The notes below the pieces were generated by a model that saw only the letters and a list, made by a program, of their open reading frames with translations, had not been told where the DNA came from and searched no databases. 64,000 bases of DNA from Dyella flagellata (GTDB lineage: Bacteria > Pseudomonadota > Gammaproteobacteria > Xanthomonadales > Rhodanobacteraceae), in the NCBI RefSeq assembly GCF_030160275.1, contig NZ_BSOA01000014.1:124001-188000 (forward strand), given 5' to 3'. Made by a program: the position numbers and the translations under genes. This document shows, in pieces, positions 26,237-36,833 of the stretch; within the stretch, counting starts at the first letter, position 1, and every line of letters begins with the position of its first letter.

Positions 26237-27133
26237 ATGCGCCGCTTGCTGCTCACATTACCGCTGCTCTGCATGCCGCTACTAGCGGCAGCGCAGGTGT
26301 TGCCCGGTGATCAGGCAGCCAGCCACCCCGCGTTGATGCAGCCATCACAGCCGTTGCTGAAAACCGGTCAGCAAGCGCCGATGCAGGGTTCGCTGCTGGT
26401 GCAGTCGCAAAACGAAACCACGGCAGACGCGCAAGGCGACAGCAACGGCTCGCTATCGCTCAACCCGCTTGCTGGTGGCACCGTCAAGTCCAGCACGGTG
26501 CAATACGGTATTACTTCGAATGTTTCAGCGCAGGCGGGTGTTGCGCAGCGCTCGTGGGCCACTGAGCCCCGCATCATCAGCAGCGAGGTGGGTGCCACCT
26601 ATAATGCGGGCCGCTATAGCCTGGGCGTGAGCGTGGCGCAGGATCAGGTCCCCAATCCTACTGCGCTGCCGCGCGTGCTGCCCGGTGCGGCACCCGGCGT
26701 CAACGGGTTGCCCGATTTCGATAGCGCCACGCAGTTGAACGCGCGCGGGCGCTTTGCCTTGAACGGCGATAATGGCGTGCTGCTCGGCGCGAGCATGGGG
26801 CGTATCCGCCTGCTGCCCGGCAATCAACTGGGCTTGACCACGCTGGATCAAAAGGCGTTGAGCTTTGGCGTCGAACACGGTTCGGTCAGCACCAGCATCG
26901 TCGGCCGCACCATGCAGCCGGAACCGGGAACGGCCGTGCCGGGCATGCTCAATACCGAGCGCCGTTGGAACAGCATTGACCTGGGCGTGACCTGGCATTT
27001 GCCCTGGCAAGGTTCGTTGAGCTTCGGCGCGCAAAATTTGTGGTCGTCCGGCAATGCGGTGAATACGCCGGCCGGTCCGCCGGAGCCGGATCAGTCGCGT
27101 ACACCGTACGTGCAGTATCACCAGGACCTTTGA
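26237..27133 (+). CDS. Exported protein of unknown function, possible beta-barrel
   Basis: The 298-residue protein has a signal peptide (MRRLLLTLPLLCMPLLAAAQ). The mature part has a Gln/Pro-rich head followed by alternating short strands with glycine and aromatic residues (GATYNAGRYSLGVSVAQDQ, SIDLGVTWHLPWQGSLSFGAQNLW), the pattern of outer-membrane beta-barrels. No family is recognised. An upstream frame to 26141 has no support; the ATG at 26237 has no clear ribosome site. It ends at a strong terminator and is convergent with the DUF4097 gene. Confidence 0.65.
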   Translation: MRRLLLTLPLLCMPLLAAAQVLPGDQAASHPALMQPSQPLLKTGQQAPMQGSLLVQSQNETTADAQGDSNGSLSLNPLAGGTVKSSTVQYGITSNVSAQAGVAQRSWATEPRIISSEVGATYNAGRYSLGVSVAQDQVPNPTALPRVLPGAAPGVNGLPDFDSATQLNARGRFALNGDNGVLLGASMGRIRLLPGNQLGLTTLDQKALSFGVEHGSVSTSIVGRTMQPEPGTAVPGMLNTERRWNSIDLGVTWHLPWQGSLSFGAQNLWSSGNAVNTPAGPPEPDQSRTPYVQYHQDL

Positions 27134-27152
27134 TACATCGGCTTGAATGCGA

Positions 27153-27178
27153 AACGCCCCCGCTGATCCGGGGGCGTT
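27153..27178. terminator. Bidirectional terminator hairpin
   Basis: A perfect 10-bp stem, AACGCCCCCG and CGGGGGCGTT with a 6-nt loop, is followed by GGCTTTTAT on the plus strand. It lies between the convergent exported-protein and DUF4097 genes and can serve both. Confidence 0.7.
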
Positions 27179-27212
27179 GGCTTTTATGGGCCGGCGAGGA
27201 CACTGTTTCCCA

Positions 27213-28121
27213 TTAGTCCCGACCCTTCCTGATCCGCACGTCACCACTGAAGGTTTCGATGTGGATCTTGCCGCTGCCATTACCGACTACGGTATCAAGC
27301 GTGCTGCCCGGGCCATGCTCCGGGTGTGTCGGAGTACCGAATTCGGTGTGCACTGTGCCGCTGAAGGTATTGGCATGCAGATTGGCGTTGAATGGCGCAG
27401 GAAGCTGCAATTGCACGTCGCCGCTCATGCTGTCGATGTTCATGCTGCCGTCTGCAGCGACTACGCCGGTAAGCTGCACGTCGCCTGATACGGTGCTGAT
27501 GCTTAGTTGATGCCAGGGGCCGCCGCCGGCCTGGATACGGCCCGAAACCGTTTGCAGTTCGACCGTACTACCCAGCGTAGGCGCAAGAATGTCGCCGCTG
27601 ACCGTCTGCAGCTTTGCTTGGCTCGTCTGACCCGAGAAGGCGACGTTGCCGCTGACGGAGACGACGTTGAGCATGGGGGTCTGGGCATTGATGCGCACCC
27701 GGCCACTGACCGAGTTGGCTTCGATATCGCCGCCGCGGATGCCATCGACGCTCAGCGATCCGCTGACGACATTCACTTTCACCGACGCACTGCGCGGCAC
27801 GTTGATGTCCAGATTGCTGGGTTCCATGGCGTTCTCGCCATTCCAGTTGAACCAGCCGCTGTGTCCCTTGGCCTCAACACGGATGGTGAGGTTGTTCTCG
27901 CTGCCCTCGATGGTGAGCGGTTCGGCGCCATCGCCGAGCTGGCCGCCGACGTGTACTTCGGGGCGATCCCAGGCGGTGATGTTGATTTCGCCTTTGACAT
28001 TGCTGATGTCGATGTGGGCCGTGGGGGCGGCCGGATGGTGAAGATCCAGGGGGGTATCGGCAAAAGCCTGCGCTCCTGGCAGCAGGCACAGCATCAGCGG
28101 CAGATAGCGGGCGGTTTTCAT
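27213..28121 (-). CDS. Exported DUF4097 beta-repeat protein
   Basis: The 302-residue protein has a signal peptide (MKTARYLPLMLCLLPGAQAFA) and a DUF4097 domain of repeated short beta-strands: VSGSLSVDGIRGGDIEANSVSGRVRI-type units recur about every 20 residues (SVSGNV, TVSGDI, TVSGRI, SMSGDV, TFSGDV). DUF4097 proteins are often linked to ECF sigma factors; their function is unclear. It starts 13 bp after the anti-sigma gene stops and is probably the last gene of the sigma operon. The frame runs upstream into that gene, but only the 28121 start gives a signal peptide. Confidence 0.88.
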   Translation of the reverse strand: MKTARYLPLMLCLLPGAQAFADTPLDLHHPAAPTAHIDISNVKGEINITAWDRPEVHVGGQLGDGAEPLTIEGSENNLTIRVEAKGHSGWFNWNGENAMEPSNLDINVPRSASVKVNVVSGSLSVDGIRGGDIEANSVSGRVRINAQTPMLNVVSVSGNVAFSGQTSQAKLQTVSGDILAPTLGSTVELQTVSGRIQAGGGPWHQLSISTVSGDVQLTGVVAADGSMNIDSMSGDVQLQLPAPFNANLHANTFSGTVHTEFGTPTHPEHGPGSTLDTVVGNGSGKIHIETFSGDVRIRKGRD

Positions 28122-28134
28122 CGTTGTTATGTCC

Positions 28135-28590
28135 TTAGCCGGCTTGTTTCTCGAGTTCGCGCAGGTGGTTCTGTTGGGCGTGGGTCCGCTGCAGCAGGCG
28201 CTGCAGCGCGGGTGAATCGGGAGCTTGCTGTATGGCCTGTTGCAACTCCATGCGCGCGGCATCCAGTTCGAGCGCGGCGCCGGCCAGGCGCGGGTCACTC
28301 GGTTTCCAAGGGAGGTTTTCAGCGTGCATGGTAGTGGCGACCTGCGTTGCACTCTGCGGTATCGCGTGCATGCGCCATACAACGCCGCAGGCGAGCACCA
28401 CCACTGCGGCAATGCTTGCTGCCATCGCCCATCTGCTTACGTGCCGCGTCGGCGCAGGCCGTGCCGATACGGCGACATCCTGCGATGCGGTGTCGTCCAG
28501 CGCGGCTTCGATGCGTGACCACAGATCGCTCCGTGGCGCGACCGGCTGGTTCAATTCGCGCATCTGGCGCAGCCATTCGAATTCGTTCAT
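28135..28590 (-). CDS. Putative membrane anti-sigma factor
   Basis: The 151-residue protein has a polar N-terminus (MNEFEWLRQMRELNQPVAPRSDLW), one membrane helix at about 53-70 (WAMAASIAAVVVLACGVVW), and a C-terminal helical tail with many charged residues. It has no CxxC zinc motif. Its start overlaps the sigma stop (ATGA), a typical arrangement for ECF sigma/anti-sigma pairs, and this context, not a conserved domain, carries the assignment. It would hold the sigma factor at the inner membrane. Confidence 0.75.
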   Translation of the reverse strand: MNEFEWLRQMRELNQPVAPRSDLWSRIEAALDDTASQDVAVSARPAPTRHVSRWAMAASIAAVVVLACGVVWRMHAIPQSATQVATTMHAENLPWKPSDPRLAGAALELDAARMELQQAIQQAPDSPALQRLLQRTHAQQNHLRELEKQAG

Positions 28591-29135
28591 CGCATTTCTC
28601 CGAGAACCTTGCGCAACAGGCCTCGCGCACGATGCAGTTGCGCTTTGGACGAGCCTACCGCCATCTCCAGTTCGCTGGCGATTTCCTCGTGGCGCCAGCC
28701 CTCCACGTCGTGCAATACCAGTACCGCGCGTGCCCGCGGCGGCAGCTTGCCGATCGCACGTTCGAGCTCTTCGCGTTCGGCCGCGCAAAACGGGGTTTCG
28801 CCATGCTCGGGTACGCTGTCCTCATCGACATAACCGACCGGATCAGCACCCCGCGCGCGGATGTCCATGAGCGCCACATTCACCGCCAGGCGGTAAAGCC
28901 AAGTGCCGAACGAACTCTGCTCGCGGAAGCTGTCCAGCTTCTGCCACGCCCGCACGAACGCATCCTGCGTAAGATCCTCGGCGCGTGCGTGATCGTAGCC
29001 GGCCAGCCGCAGCATGGCGCCATGAATACGGCCCGCATGCTGGCGATACAGGCGTTGGAACGCCTGCCGGTCGCCCGCGGCGGCCGCACGCACGTCGTCC
29101 CTATCGTTGTTTCCCGCAGCGAGCGCAGGTGGCAT
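28587..29135 (-). CDS. ECF RNA polymerase sigma factor
   Basis: The 182-residue protein has region 2 (RLYRQHAGRIHGAMLRLAG, ARAEDLTQDAFVRAWQKL, SFGTWLYRLAVNVALMDIRAR) and region 4 (IGKLPPRARAVLVLHDVEGWRHEEIASEL, GSSKAQLHRARGLLR), the signature of ECF sigma factors (RpoE-like). GGAAG precedes the ATG at 29135, so this start is preferred over 29168. It is the first gene of an operon with the anti-sigma factor and DUF4097 protein. Signal and regulon are unknown. Confidence 0.93.
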   Translation of the reverse strand: MPPALAAGNNDRDDVRAAAAGDRQAFQRLYRQHAGRIHGAMLRLAGYDHARAEDLTQDAFVRAWQKLDSFREQSSFGTWLYRLAVNVALMDIRARGADPVGYVDEDSVPEHGETPFCAAEREELERAIGKLPPRARAVLVLHDVEGWRHEEIASELEMAVGSSKAQLHRARGLLRKVLGEMR

Positions 29136-29245
29136 GGCGCTTCCGGTGGCGATGCAAGCGGCAATCATCTTGCCAGCTTGGATGCAGCCCGGGGCGATTC
29201 GGTTTAGAGGGCCCCTTCCGGTGCATGGGGCGGGCCTTCATACCG

Positions 29246-29273
29246 CTCCTCCTCCCGCAAGGGAGAGGAGGAG
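29246..29273 (-). terminator. Hairpin downstream of pckG
   Basis: A GC-rich stem with one bulge, built from CTCCTCCTCCC and GGGAGAGGAGGAG around a 4-nt loop, starts 8 bp after the pckG stop codon. No T-tract follows. Confidence 0.45.
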
Positions 29274-29280
29274 TTCGTCG

Positions 29281-31050
<1,770 letters not shown>

Positions 31051-31171
31051 GCTTCCCTCACTTTTGGTATGCCCATAAAACAGAAGTGTGACGCTAAGTT
31101 ACGACAACTGGGCCTGGCAAGGTGTAGTGCAGCATAAGTACGATTAAATGGAATTGAAGGCGAAGAACATC

Positions 31172-31198
31172 GTGAGAGCGGACCGCCTCCGCTCTCAC
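31172..31198 (-). terminator. Hairpin downstream of the TetR gene
   Basis: A perfect 11-bp inverted repeat, GTGAGAGCGGA and its complement with a 5-nt loop, lies 35 bp after the tetR-family stop codon and 122 bp upstream of pckG. The T-tract is weak (GATGTTCTTC). Confidence 0.5.
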
Positions 31199-31233
31199 CG
31201 TGGGACTGACTCGTTTCGGTTTGCGCCCTGGCT

Positions 31234-31812
31234 TTACGCGGGAATCAGCGTAGCGATCATGTGTTCGACGTAGGCGTCGAACTCGTCGTGGCTCAACCTT
31301 GGCAGACCGAGCGTGAAATTCAGTTGCAGGAAACCGACATAGGCAGCGTAGGTGAGGCGTGCCCGATTGAGAGCTTCGGCGGGCTCCATGCCAGCCTCGG
31401 TATAGGCCGTGTGAAGAAATTCCGTGCGGCGCTGGGATACGCGTGCCATGACCGGCACCACCAGCGGATGATCCAAAGCCTTCAGCAGCGCAGCGTAGAC
31501 ACGATGCGGATGCAGCTCGTGCGCGACGCGCCGGAACAATTCCGGCAGGCGTTCGCGCGGATCGGGCAGCGCTTCGATCTGGCCGATGATTTCGCGTTCG
31601 CCGTATTGTTCCCAGCGTTCCAGGGCCGCCTGCAACAAAGCTTCACGGGTACGAAAATGCCAATAGAAGCTGCCCTTGGTGACACCGAGCTGGCGCGCCA
31701 ACGCTTCGACGGCCAATGCTCCCACGCCTTGTTCAGCGATCAGGTTGAGGGCGGCATCTTCCCAGTCTTCGGCGGAAAGGCGCGTACGTTCGGGCTTTTG
31801 ACGGACATTCAT
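31234..31812 (-). CDS. TetR/AcrR family transcriptional regulator
   Basis: The 192-residue protein has the TetR helix-turn-helix at about 12-60 (AALNLIAEQGVGALAVEALARQLGVTKGSFYWHFRTREALL). The C-terminal ligand domain is unlike named members. It is divergent from the alpha/beta hydrolase-fadE operon, 91 bp apart, so it probably regulates that operon, perhaps in response to an acyl-CoA. An earlier ATG at 31830 is possible; neither start has a clear ribosome site. Confidence 0.9.
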   Translation of the reverse strand: MNVRQKPERTRLSAEDWEDAALNLIAEQGVGALAVEALARQLGVTKGSFYWHFRTREALLQAALERWEQYGEREIIGQIEALPDPRERLPELFRRVAHELHPHRVYAALLKALDHPLVVPVMARVSQRRTEFLHTAYTEAGMEPAEALNRARLTYAAYVGFLQLNFTLGLPRLSHDEFDAYVEHMIATLIPA

Positions 31813-31903
31813 AAGCGTATGGTAGCCCATGCTGACGCGGAACTGTGCTTGCCGGGGCGACTCAGGGGCCGGTTGACGACGCGCCGGCGCACAATCCATA
31901 CTC

Positions 31904-32824
31904 ATGCGTATGGAATCCAGTCCCTCCAACCGCACTTCGTTCAACACGGCCGATGGCCTGTCCTTGGCTGTGGACGTACGCCACCCCTCGGGCGAGCCGA
32001 CATTGTTGTTTGCGCACGGTTTCGGCCAGACCCGTGGTGCGTGGAATGCGGCTGCGGCGACGCTCGCAGCGCGCGGTTGCCGCTGCGTATCCTTCGACAG
32101 CCGCGGCCACGGCGAAAGCGCGCGGGTGCCGAATGGCGACTATCACATGCAGCCCTTCGTCGATGACCTGCTCGCACTCGCTCATGCGCAGCCGCAACCA
32201 CCGATGCTCGTGGGCGCTTCCATGGGCGGTCTGCTAGGCCTGGTCGCGGCCGGTGAAGTGCGACCTTCGCCGTTCCGTGCGCTGGTGCTGGTGGACATCA
32301 CGCCACGTTGGGAAACCGCCGGGGTCGAACGTATTCTCGCTTTCATGCAGGCGCATCCAGACGGCTTCGCCAGCTACGCCGAAGCGGCGGAGCAGATTGC
32401 CGCCTATTTGCCGCAGCGTCGAGAACGCAAGAGCGAGCAGCAACTGCGTCCCTTGTTGCGCGAAGGCGCGGATGGCCGCTTGCGCTGGCACTGGGACCCG
32501 GCCTTGCTGGCCGGCGAGCTGATCAGCGAGTGCGAACGCTACCAGCCGCGCCTGTTCGAAGCGGCAGCCAAAGTCGAAGTGCCGGTGCTACTGCTTTCCG
32601 GCGAGCGCAGCGACGTCGTCTCGCAGAGCACCGTCGAAGAATTCCTTGCGCTGGTACCGCACGCGCGGCATGCCGAAGTACCTGGCGCCACCCATATGTT
32701 GGCCGGGGATGCGAATGACGCGTTCACGGCCGCGATCGCAGGCTTCATCGGAAGCCTGGAGCCTGCCTTTCGTCCCCGCGGCGAAGGCGAAGCAACCTGC
32801 CATGAGGTGTTGAAATGTCCGTAA
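31904..32824 (+). CDS. Alpha/beta hydrolase
   Basis: The 306-residue protein has an alpha/beta hydrolase fold. The oxyanion segment is FAHGFGQTRGAW, the nucleophile elbow is GASMGG, the acid is in the LLLSGERSDVVS region, and the histidine is in PGATHML. Substrate unknown; the family includes esterases and thioesterases. Its last 10 nt overlap the start of fadE, so it should act in fatty acid or acyl-ester catabolism. ATG codons at 31904 and 31910 are both possible. Confidence 0.87.
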   Translation: MRMESSPSNRTSFNTADGLSLAVDVRHPSGEPTLLFAHGFGQTRGAWNAAAATLAARGCRCVSFDSRGHGESARVPNGDYHMQPFVDDLLALAHAQPQPPMLVGASMGGLLGLVAAGEVRPSPFRALVLVDITPRWETAGVERILAFMQAHPDGFASYAEAAEQIAAYLPQRRERKSEQQLRPLLREGADGRLRWHWDPALLAGELISECERYQPRLFEAAAKVEVPVLLLSGERSDVVSQSTVEEFLALVPHARHAEVPGATHMLAGDANDAFTAAIAGFIGSLEPAFRPRGEGEATCHEVLKCP

Positions 32825-35283
32825 TACTGACCGTGTTGGCCGCGCTGGTTGCGACCGGCGCCTGCGCTTATCACCGCAGCAGTCTGCGCACATGGGCGAT
32901 TGCCACGATTGCCGCCACTTTCGTCGTGGGCCTGCTCGCGCACGCTCTGATCACGATGGTGATCCTGCTGATCATCGAGCTGGCGATTGCGGTGCCGTTG
33001 TTGAATCTGGGATTTCGCCGCAAACAGATCAGCGCACCGTTGCTGAAGATCTTCGCCAAAGTGACGCCGAAGCTCTCCGATACCGAGCAGACTGCGCTGG
33101 AAGCAGGCACCGTCGGCTTCGAGGGCGAGCTGTTCTCCGGCAAGCCGGACTGGCACGAACTGCTCAAGCAGCCCAAGCCTGAGTTGAGCGTGGAAGAAAA
33201 AGCCTTCCTCGACGGCCCGGTCGAACAGTTGTGCGGCATGCTCGACGACTGGCAGATCACGCATGAATTGGCCGACCTGCCGCCGGAAGTGTGGGAGTTC
33301 ATCAAGAAGCACAAATTCTTCGGCATGATCATTCCGAAGCAGTACGGCGGCCTGGGCTTCTCCGCGCTGGCGCATTCGGCGGTGTTGCAGAAGCTCGCCA
33401 GCATGTCGGCCACCGCCGCTTCCACGGTCGCCGTGCCCAATTCGCTTGGTCCGGCTGAATTGCTGCTGCATTACGGCAGCGACGAGCAAAAGAACTACTA
33501 CCTGCCGCGCCTGGCGCTGGGCGAAGAAATCCCGTGTTTCGCGCTCACCGGTCCGTACGCGGGTTCCGATGCGACTTCGATTCCCGATTATGGCGTGGTC
33601 TGCAAGCAGGTGGTCGATGGGGTCGAAACGCTTGGCATGCGCCTGAATTTCGACAAGCGCTACATCACCTTGGCGCCGATCGCCACTGTGGTTGGATTGG
33701 CTTTCCGCTTGTACGACCCTGAGCATCTGCTGGGCGACAAGGAAGATCTGGGCATCACGCTCGCGCTGCTGCCGCGCAGCACCCCGGGCCTGGAAATTGG
33801 CCGCCGGCATTTGCCATTGAACATCCCGTTCCAGAACGGACCGGTGCGCGGCAAGGAAGTGTTTGCGCCGATGTCGACCTTGATCGGTGGGCCGCACATG
33901 GCCGGCCATGGTTGGCGCATGCTGGTGGAGTGCTTGTCGGTGGGGCGTGCGATTTCGCTGCCTTCCAATGCGACCGGTGGTGTGCGCATGGCGGTGGCGG
34001 GCACTGGCGCCTACGCACGTATGCGCAAGCAGTTCGGTCTGGCCGTGGCGCGTTTCGAAGGTGTGGAAGAAGCGCTGGCGCGTATCGGCGGTCTCACTTA
34101 TGCCACTGCCGCGTTGTCGCGCGCGACGGCGGCAGCGGTCGATCGCGGCGAGAAGCCGGCCGTGCCTTCGGCGATCGCCAAGTATCACGCGACCGAATGG
34201 GGCCGTGCCGTCGCGGGCGACGCCATGGACGTGCACGGTGGCAAGGCCGTGCAGCTTGGCCCGAAGAATTACGCCGGCCGTGCCTGGCAGGGCGTGCCGA
34301 TCGCGATCACAGTCGAAGGCGCGAACATCATGACGCGCAGCTTGATGATTTTCGGTCAGGGCGCGATCCGCTGCCATCCGTACGTGTTGAAGGAAATGCA
34401 AGCGCTGTCGATCGAGGACTACAGCGAGCGCCTGAAAGCGTTCGACCGCGCCTTGTTCGGACATCTCGGCTTCGGCGTTTCCAATGCCGTACGCAGCTTC
34501 GTGCTCGGCATCACTGGTGCGCGCATCGGCGATTCGGCGGGCGATGCCTATGTGCGCCGCTACTATCGCAAACTCAACCGTTATTCCTCCGCCTTGGCGT
34601 TGTGTGCCGACACCTTCATGGGCGTGCTGGGCGGCAAGCTGAAGTTCAAGGAAAAACTTTCCGCGCGCCTGGGCGACGTGCTGAGCTATCTGTATATCGC
34701 CAGCGCCATGCTGAAGCGTTACGAGGATACCGGCCGACCGGAGGCGGACCGTCCGCTGCTGGCCTGGGCATTCCATGAGTGCATGTGGCGCACGCAGATG
34801 GCACTGGACGGCGCAATCCGCAATTTCCCGGTGCGCCCGGTGTCCTGGCTGTTGCGCGGCCTGGTGTTCCCCTTCGGCCGCCGCGAAGTGCCGCCGTCGG
34901 ATCGTCTGGGTCGCCGGGTCGCCGCGCTCATCACCGCACCCGGTGAAGCGCGCGATCGCCTGCTGGAATGGGCTTACCTCACGCCAACTTCCAATAACAC
35001 CGTGGGTCGCATGAACGAGCTGCTGCCGGATGTGATCGCTGCCGAGCCGGTGGAGCGCAAGTTCCTCAAGGCGCAGAAGGCCGGCCAGTTCAAGTCGCAC
35101 GACTATCTTGGCCAGCTGGATGAGGCGATGCGGTCGGGCGTGATCGACCATTCGGAGGCCGCCTTGCTCAAACGGGTGCGTGAAGGCGTGTTCGAGTTCA
35201 TTTCGGTGGATGATTTCGATCCGGCTGAGCTACAGTCGGCGATCACCCGCAAGAGCGCCAAGAAGCTGGCCGATGCGGCGTAG
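32815..35283 (+). CDS. fadE: Acyl-CoA dehydrogenase FadE
   Basis: The 822-residue protein is close to the 814 residues of E. coli FadE and much longer than ordinary acyl-CoA dehydrogenases. Two hydrophobic helices lie at about 1-20 and 27-60. The dehydrogenase core includes FFGMIIPKQYGGLGFSALAHS, ALTGPYAGSDATSIPDYG and EGANIMTRSLMIFGQGAIRCHP. FadE does the first step of beta-oxidation, passing electrons to ETF (etfBA, 7172-8788). The start overlaps the hydrolase by 10 nt. Confidence 0.95.
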   Translation: MSVILTVLAALVATGACAYHRSSLRTWAIATIAATFVVGLLAHALITMVILLIIELAIAVPLLNLGFRRKQISAPLLKIFAKVTPKLSDTEQTALEAGTVGFEGELFSGKPDWHELLKQPKPELSVEEKAFLDGPVEQLCGMLDDWQITHELADLPPEVWEFIKKHKFFGMIIPKQYGGLGFSALAHSAVLQKLASMSATAASTVAVPNSLGPAELLLHYGSDEQKNYYLPRLALGEEIPCFALTGPYAGSDATSIPDYGVVCKQVVDGVETLGMRLNFDKRYITLAPIATVVGLAFRLYDPEHLLGDKEDLGITLALLPRSTPGLEIGRRHLPLNIPFQNGPVRGKEVFAPMSTLIGGPHMAGHGWRMLVECLSVGRAISLPSNATGGVRMAVAGTGAYARMRKQFGLAVARFEGVEEALARIGGLTYATAALSRATAAAVDRGEKPAVPSAIAKYHATEWGRAVAGDAMDVHGGKAVQLGPKNYAGRAWQGVPIAITVEGANIMTRSLMIFGQGAIRCHPYVLKEMQALSIEDYSERLKAFDRALFGHLGFGVSNAVRSFVLGITGARIGDSAGDAYVRRYYRKLNRYSSALALCADTFMGVLGGKLKFKEKLSARLGDVLSYLYIASAMLKRYEDTGRPEADRPLLAWAFHECMWRTQMALDGAIRNFPVRPVSWLLRGLVFPFGRREVPPSDRLGRRVAALITAPGEARDRLLEWAYLTPTSNNTVGRMNELLPDVIAAEPVERKFLKAQKAGQFKSHDYLGQLDEAMRSGVIDHSEAALLKRVREGVFEFISVDDFDPAELQSAITRKSAKKLADAA

Positions 35284-35297
35284 GCTGACATGAATCG

Positions 35298-35369
35298 TAG
35301 GCTGGGATGACAATCCCGGCTTTACCATGCATGCAGCATAAGCAAGGCTGGGATTGTCATCCCAGCCTA
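35298..35369. repeat. Inverted pair of the GGCTGGGAT palindrome
   Basis: Two arms, 35298-35321 and 35346-35369, are inverted copies matching at 22 of 24 positions. Each arm holds the core TAGGCTGGGAT followed by its own partial complement. It lies in the 113-bp gap between fadE and the hotdog gene. It belongs to a family also present at 45004, 59132 and 63689. Confidence 0.8.
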
Positions 35370-35396
35370 GGGTACGTCAACGTCGCAGGAGACTTC

Positions 35397-35870
35397 ATGG
35401 GTGCATCGTTGTTGTCCTTGTACCAGCGCATCACCCGCTGGCCTGCCGGCCACTGGCTGTTCTCCCGCGCCGTCTGCCTGCGCGCCCCTTACTTCGCCAC
35501 CATCGCCCCGTTGTTCGTCGCCCTGGAGCCGGGGCGCTGCGAGGTGCTCATGCGCGATCGCCGGCGCGTGCATAACCATATCGGCACCGTCCATGCGATC
35601 GCACTCTGCAACCTGGCCGAATTGTCCGCGGGCGTCATGGCGGAGGCGACGATTCCGGCCGATGCGCGCTGGATACCCAGGGGCATGAGCGTGGAATACC
35701 TCAGCCGGGCGAAGGGCAGCATGCATGCCGTGGCGACACCGGAAGCGCAGCTTGAGGCCGTGGATGCCGCCAGAGACTGGCCAGTGCGGGTGGAGGTCAC
35801 CGATCCGACTGGAACGCCGGTGTTCCGCGCCCGCATCACGATGTGGGTGTCGCCTCGCAAGAAGGCGTGA
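35397..35870 (+). CDS. DUF4442 hotdog-fold protein, putative thioesterase
   Basis: The 157-residue protein has the hotdog (DUF4442) pattern: RAPYFATIAPLFVALEPGRCEVLMRDRRRVHNHIGTVHAIALCNLAELSAG contains the HNHIGTVHA signature, followed by DARWIPRGMSVEYLSRAKG. Related proteins are thioesterase-like. AGGAGA is 5 nt before the ATG at 35397; upstream in-frame codons lie inside the repeat element. Downstream of fadE, so a role in fatty acid metabolism is plausible. It is convergent with the CPBP gene and overlaps it by 35 bp. Confidence 0.85.
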   Translation: MGASLLSLYQRITRWPAGHWLFSRAVCLRAPYFATIAPLFVALEPGRCEVLMRDRRRVHNHIGTVHAIALCNLAELSAGVMAEATIPADARWIPRGMSVEYLSRAKGSMHAVATPEAQLEAVDAARDWPVRVEVTDPTGTPVFRARITMWVSPRKKA

Positions 35871-36768
35871 CGGCGCGCGACCTGCGGGAGCGCACGATGC
35901 TTTTGCGGCGCAATGCGGTCAGCAGCAACACCACCGAAACCGATGTGCACACCAGCAACGCCACCACAGAGGCTTCCGCGCCGAACGCACCGCCGCTCAG
36001 CCAGTCTGGGCCAGTGCGCGAGGACAGCAACCAACCCTTGCCGCCGGTACCAGACACTGGGATGCCGTAGATCGTCCCTTGTGTGATGTTCCATGCAGCG
36101 TGCAGGCCCACGCATGCCCATAGAGTGCGTGTCACATGGAAAACCAGGGCGAGCAGAATGCCCGCTTCGATGGCGATGGCCAGCGAGCTCCATAGCGTGG
36201 CGCCGGGATTGAAGATGTGCGCACCGCCGAAAAAAACGGCGGAAATCGCCAGCGCCCACCAAGTGCCAAGACCCTCTTCGGCGATGCGGAACAGGACCCC
36301 GCGCGTGACGATCTCTTCGCCAATGCCGGCGCCGACACCGGCAAGCAACACTTCGGGCAGCCAGTCCACCTGAGCATTGATACCAAGCACGTGATAGCTG
36401 CCGCACAGCCACAGTATGCCTACCACGGTGCTGAAGATCAGGAAGCCCGCCAGCAGGCCGGCCAGGCCATAGGTGGGAAGCGCGCGCAAGGACAGTTCGC
36501 GTGGTGACCGGTGTTCGACGAGGCAGACCAGAACCAGGTAGGCAATGACAGTGGCGACAAGCTCCATCGTCATGAGGCCGAGCGCGCGCTGCAGTGGTGC
36601 TACCGATTTGCCCATCCAGCCTATTGCAGCCAGGATGTCATGCATTGCATAGCCGACACCAAAGGTGATGGCGGCGAAGATTACGATGCGCGCCACTGGC
36701 GAATAGACCAGCCAGCGCTGCCATGCGGGCGCTGACGGCGGTGTACGAAAGGCGATGTCTTCGGACAT
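35836..36768 (-). CDS. CPBP family intramembrane protease
   Basis: The 310-residue membrane protein has about eight hydrophobic helices and the three CPBP motifs: GEEIVTRGVLFR (EExxxR), FFGGAHIFNP (FxxxH) and HAAWNITQG (HxxxN), the glutamic endopeptidase active site. The family includes CAAX-like proteases, bacteriocin immunity proteins and spore or anti-sigma processing enzymes. Substrate unknown. It ends with a basic, Arg/Ser-rich tail. Confidence 0.88.
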   Translation of the reverse strand: MSEDIAFRTPPSAPAWQRWLVYSPVARIVIFAAITFGVGYAMHDILAAIGWMGKSVAPLQRALGLMTMELVATVIAYLVLVCLVEHRSPRELSLRALPTYGLAGLLAGFLIFSTVVGILWLCGSYHVLGINAQVDWLPEVLLAGVGAGIGEEIVTRGVLFRIAEEGLGTWWALAISAVFFGGAHIFNPGATLWSSLAIAIEAGILLALVFHVTRTLWACVGLHAAWNITQGTIYGIPVSGTGGKGWLLSSRTGPDWLSGGAFGAEASVVALLVCTSVSVVLLLTALRRKSIVRSRRSRAVTPSCEATPTS

Positions 36769-36833
36769 GGCGAATCTCCCGTGAGTGGTTACTCAGGCCA
36801 AGTTGCGGTCCTCGTTCGGCGTGGCGTTGCGGG

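Noticed and set aside
32539-35151. 870-codon open frame opposite fadE
   Set aside because: A shadow on the antisense strand of a well-supported gene; long antisense frames are common in high-GC DNA and it has no recognisable domain.
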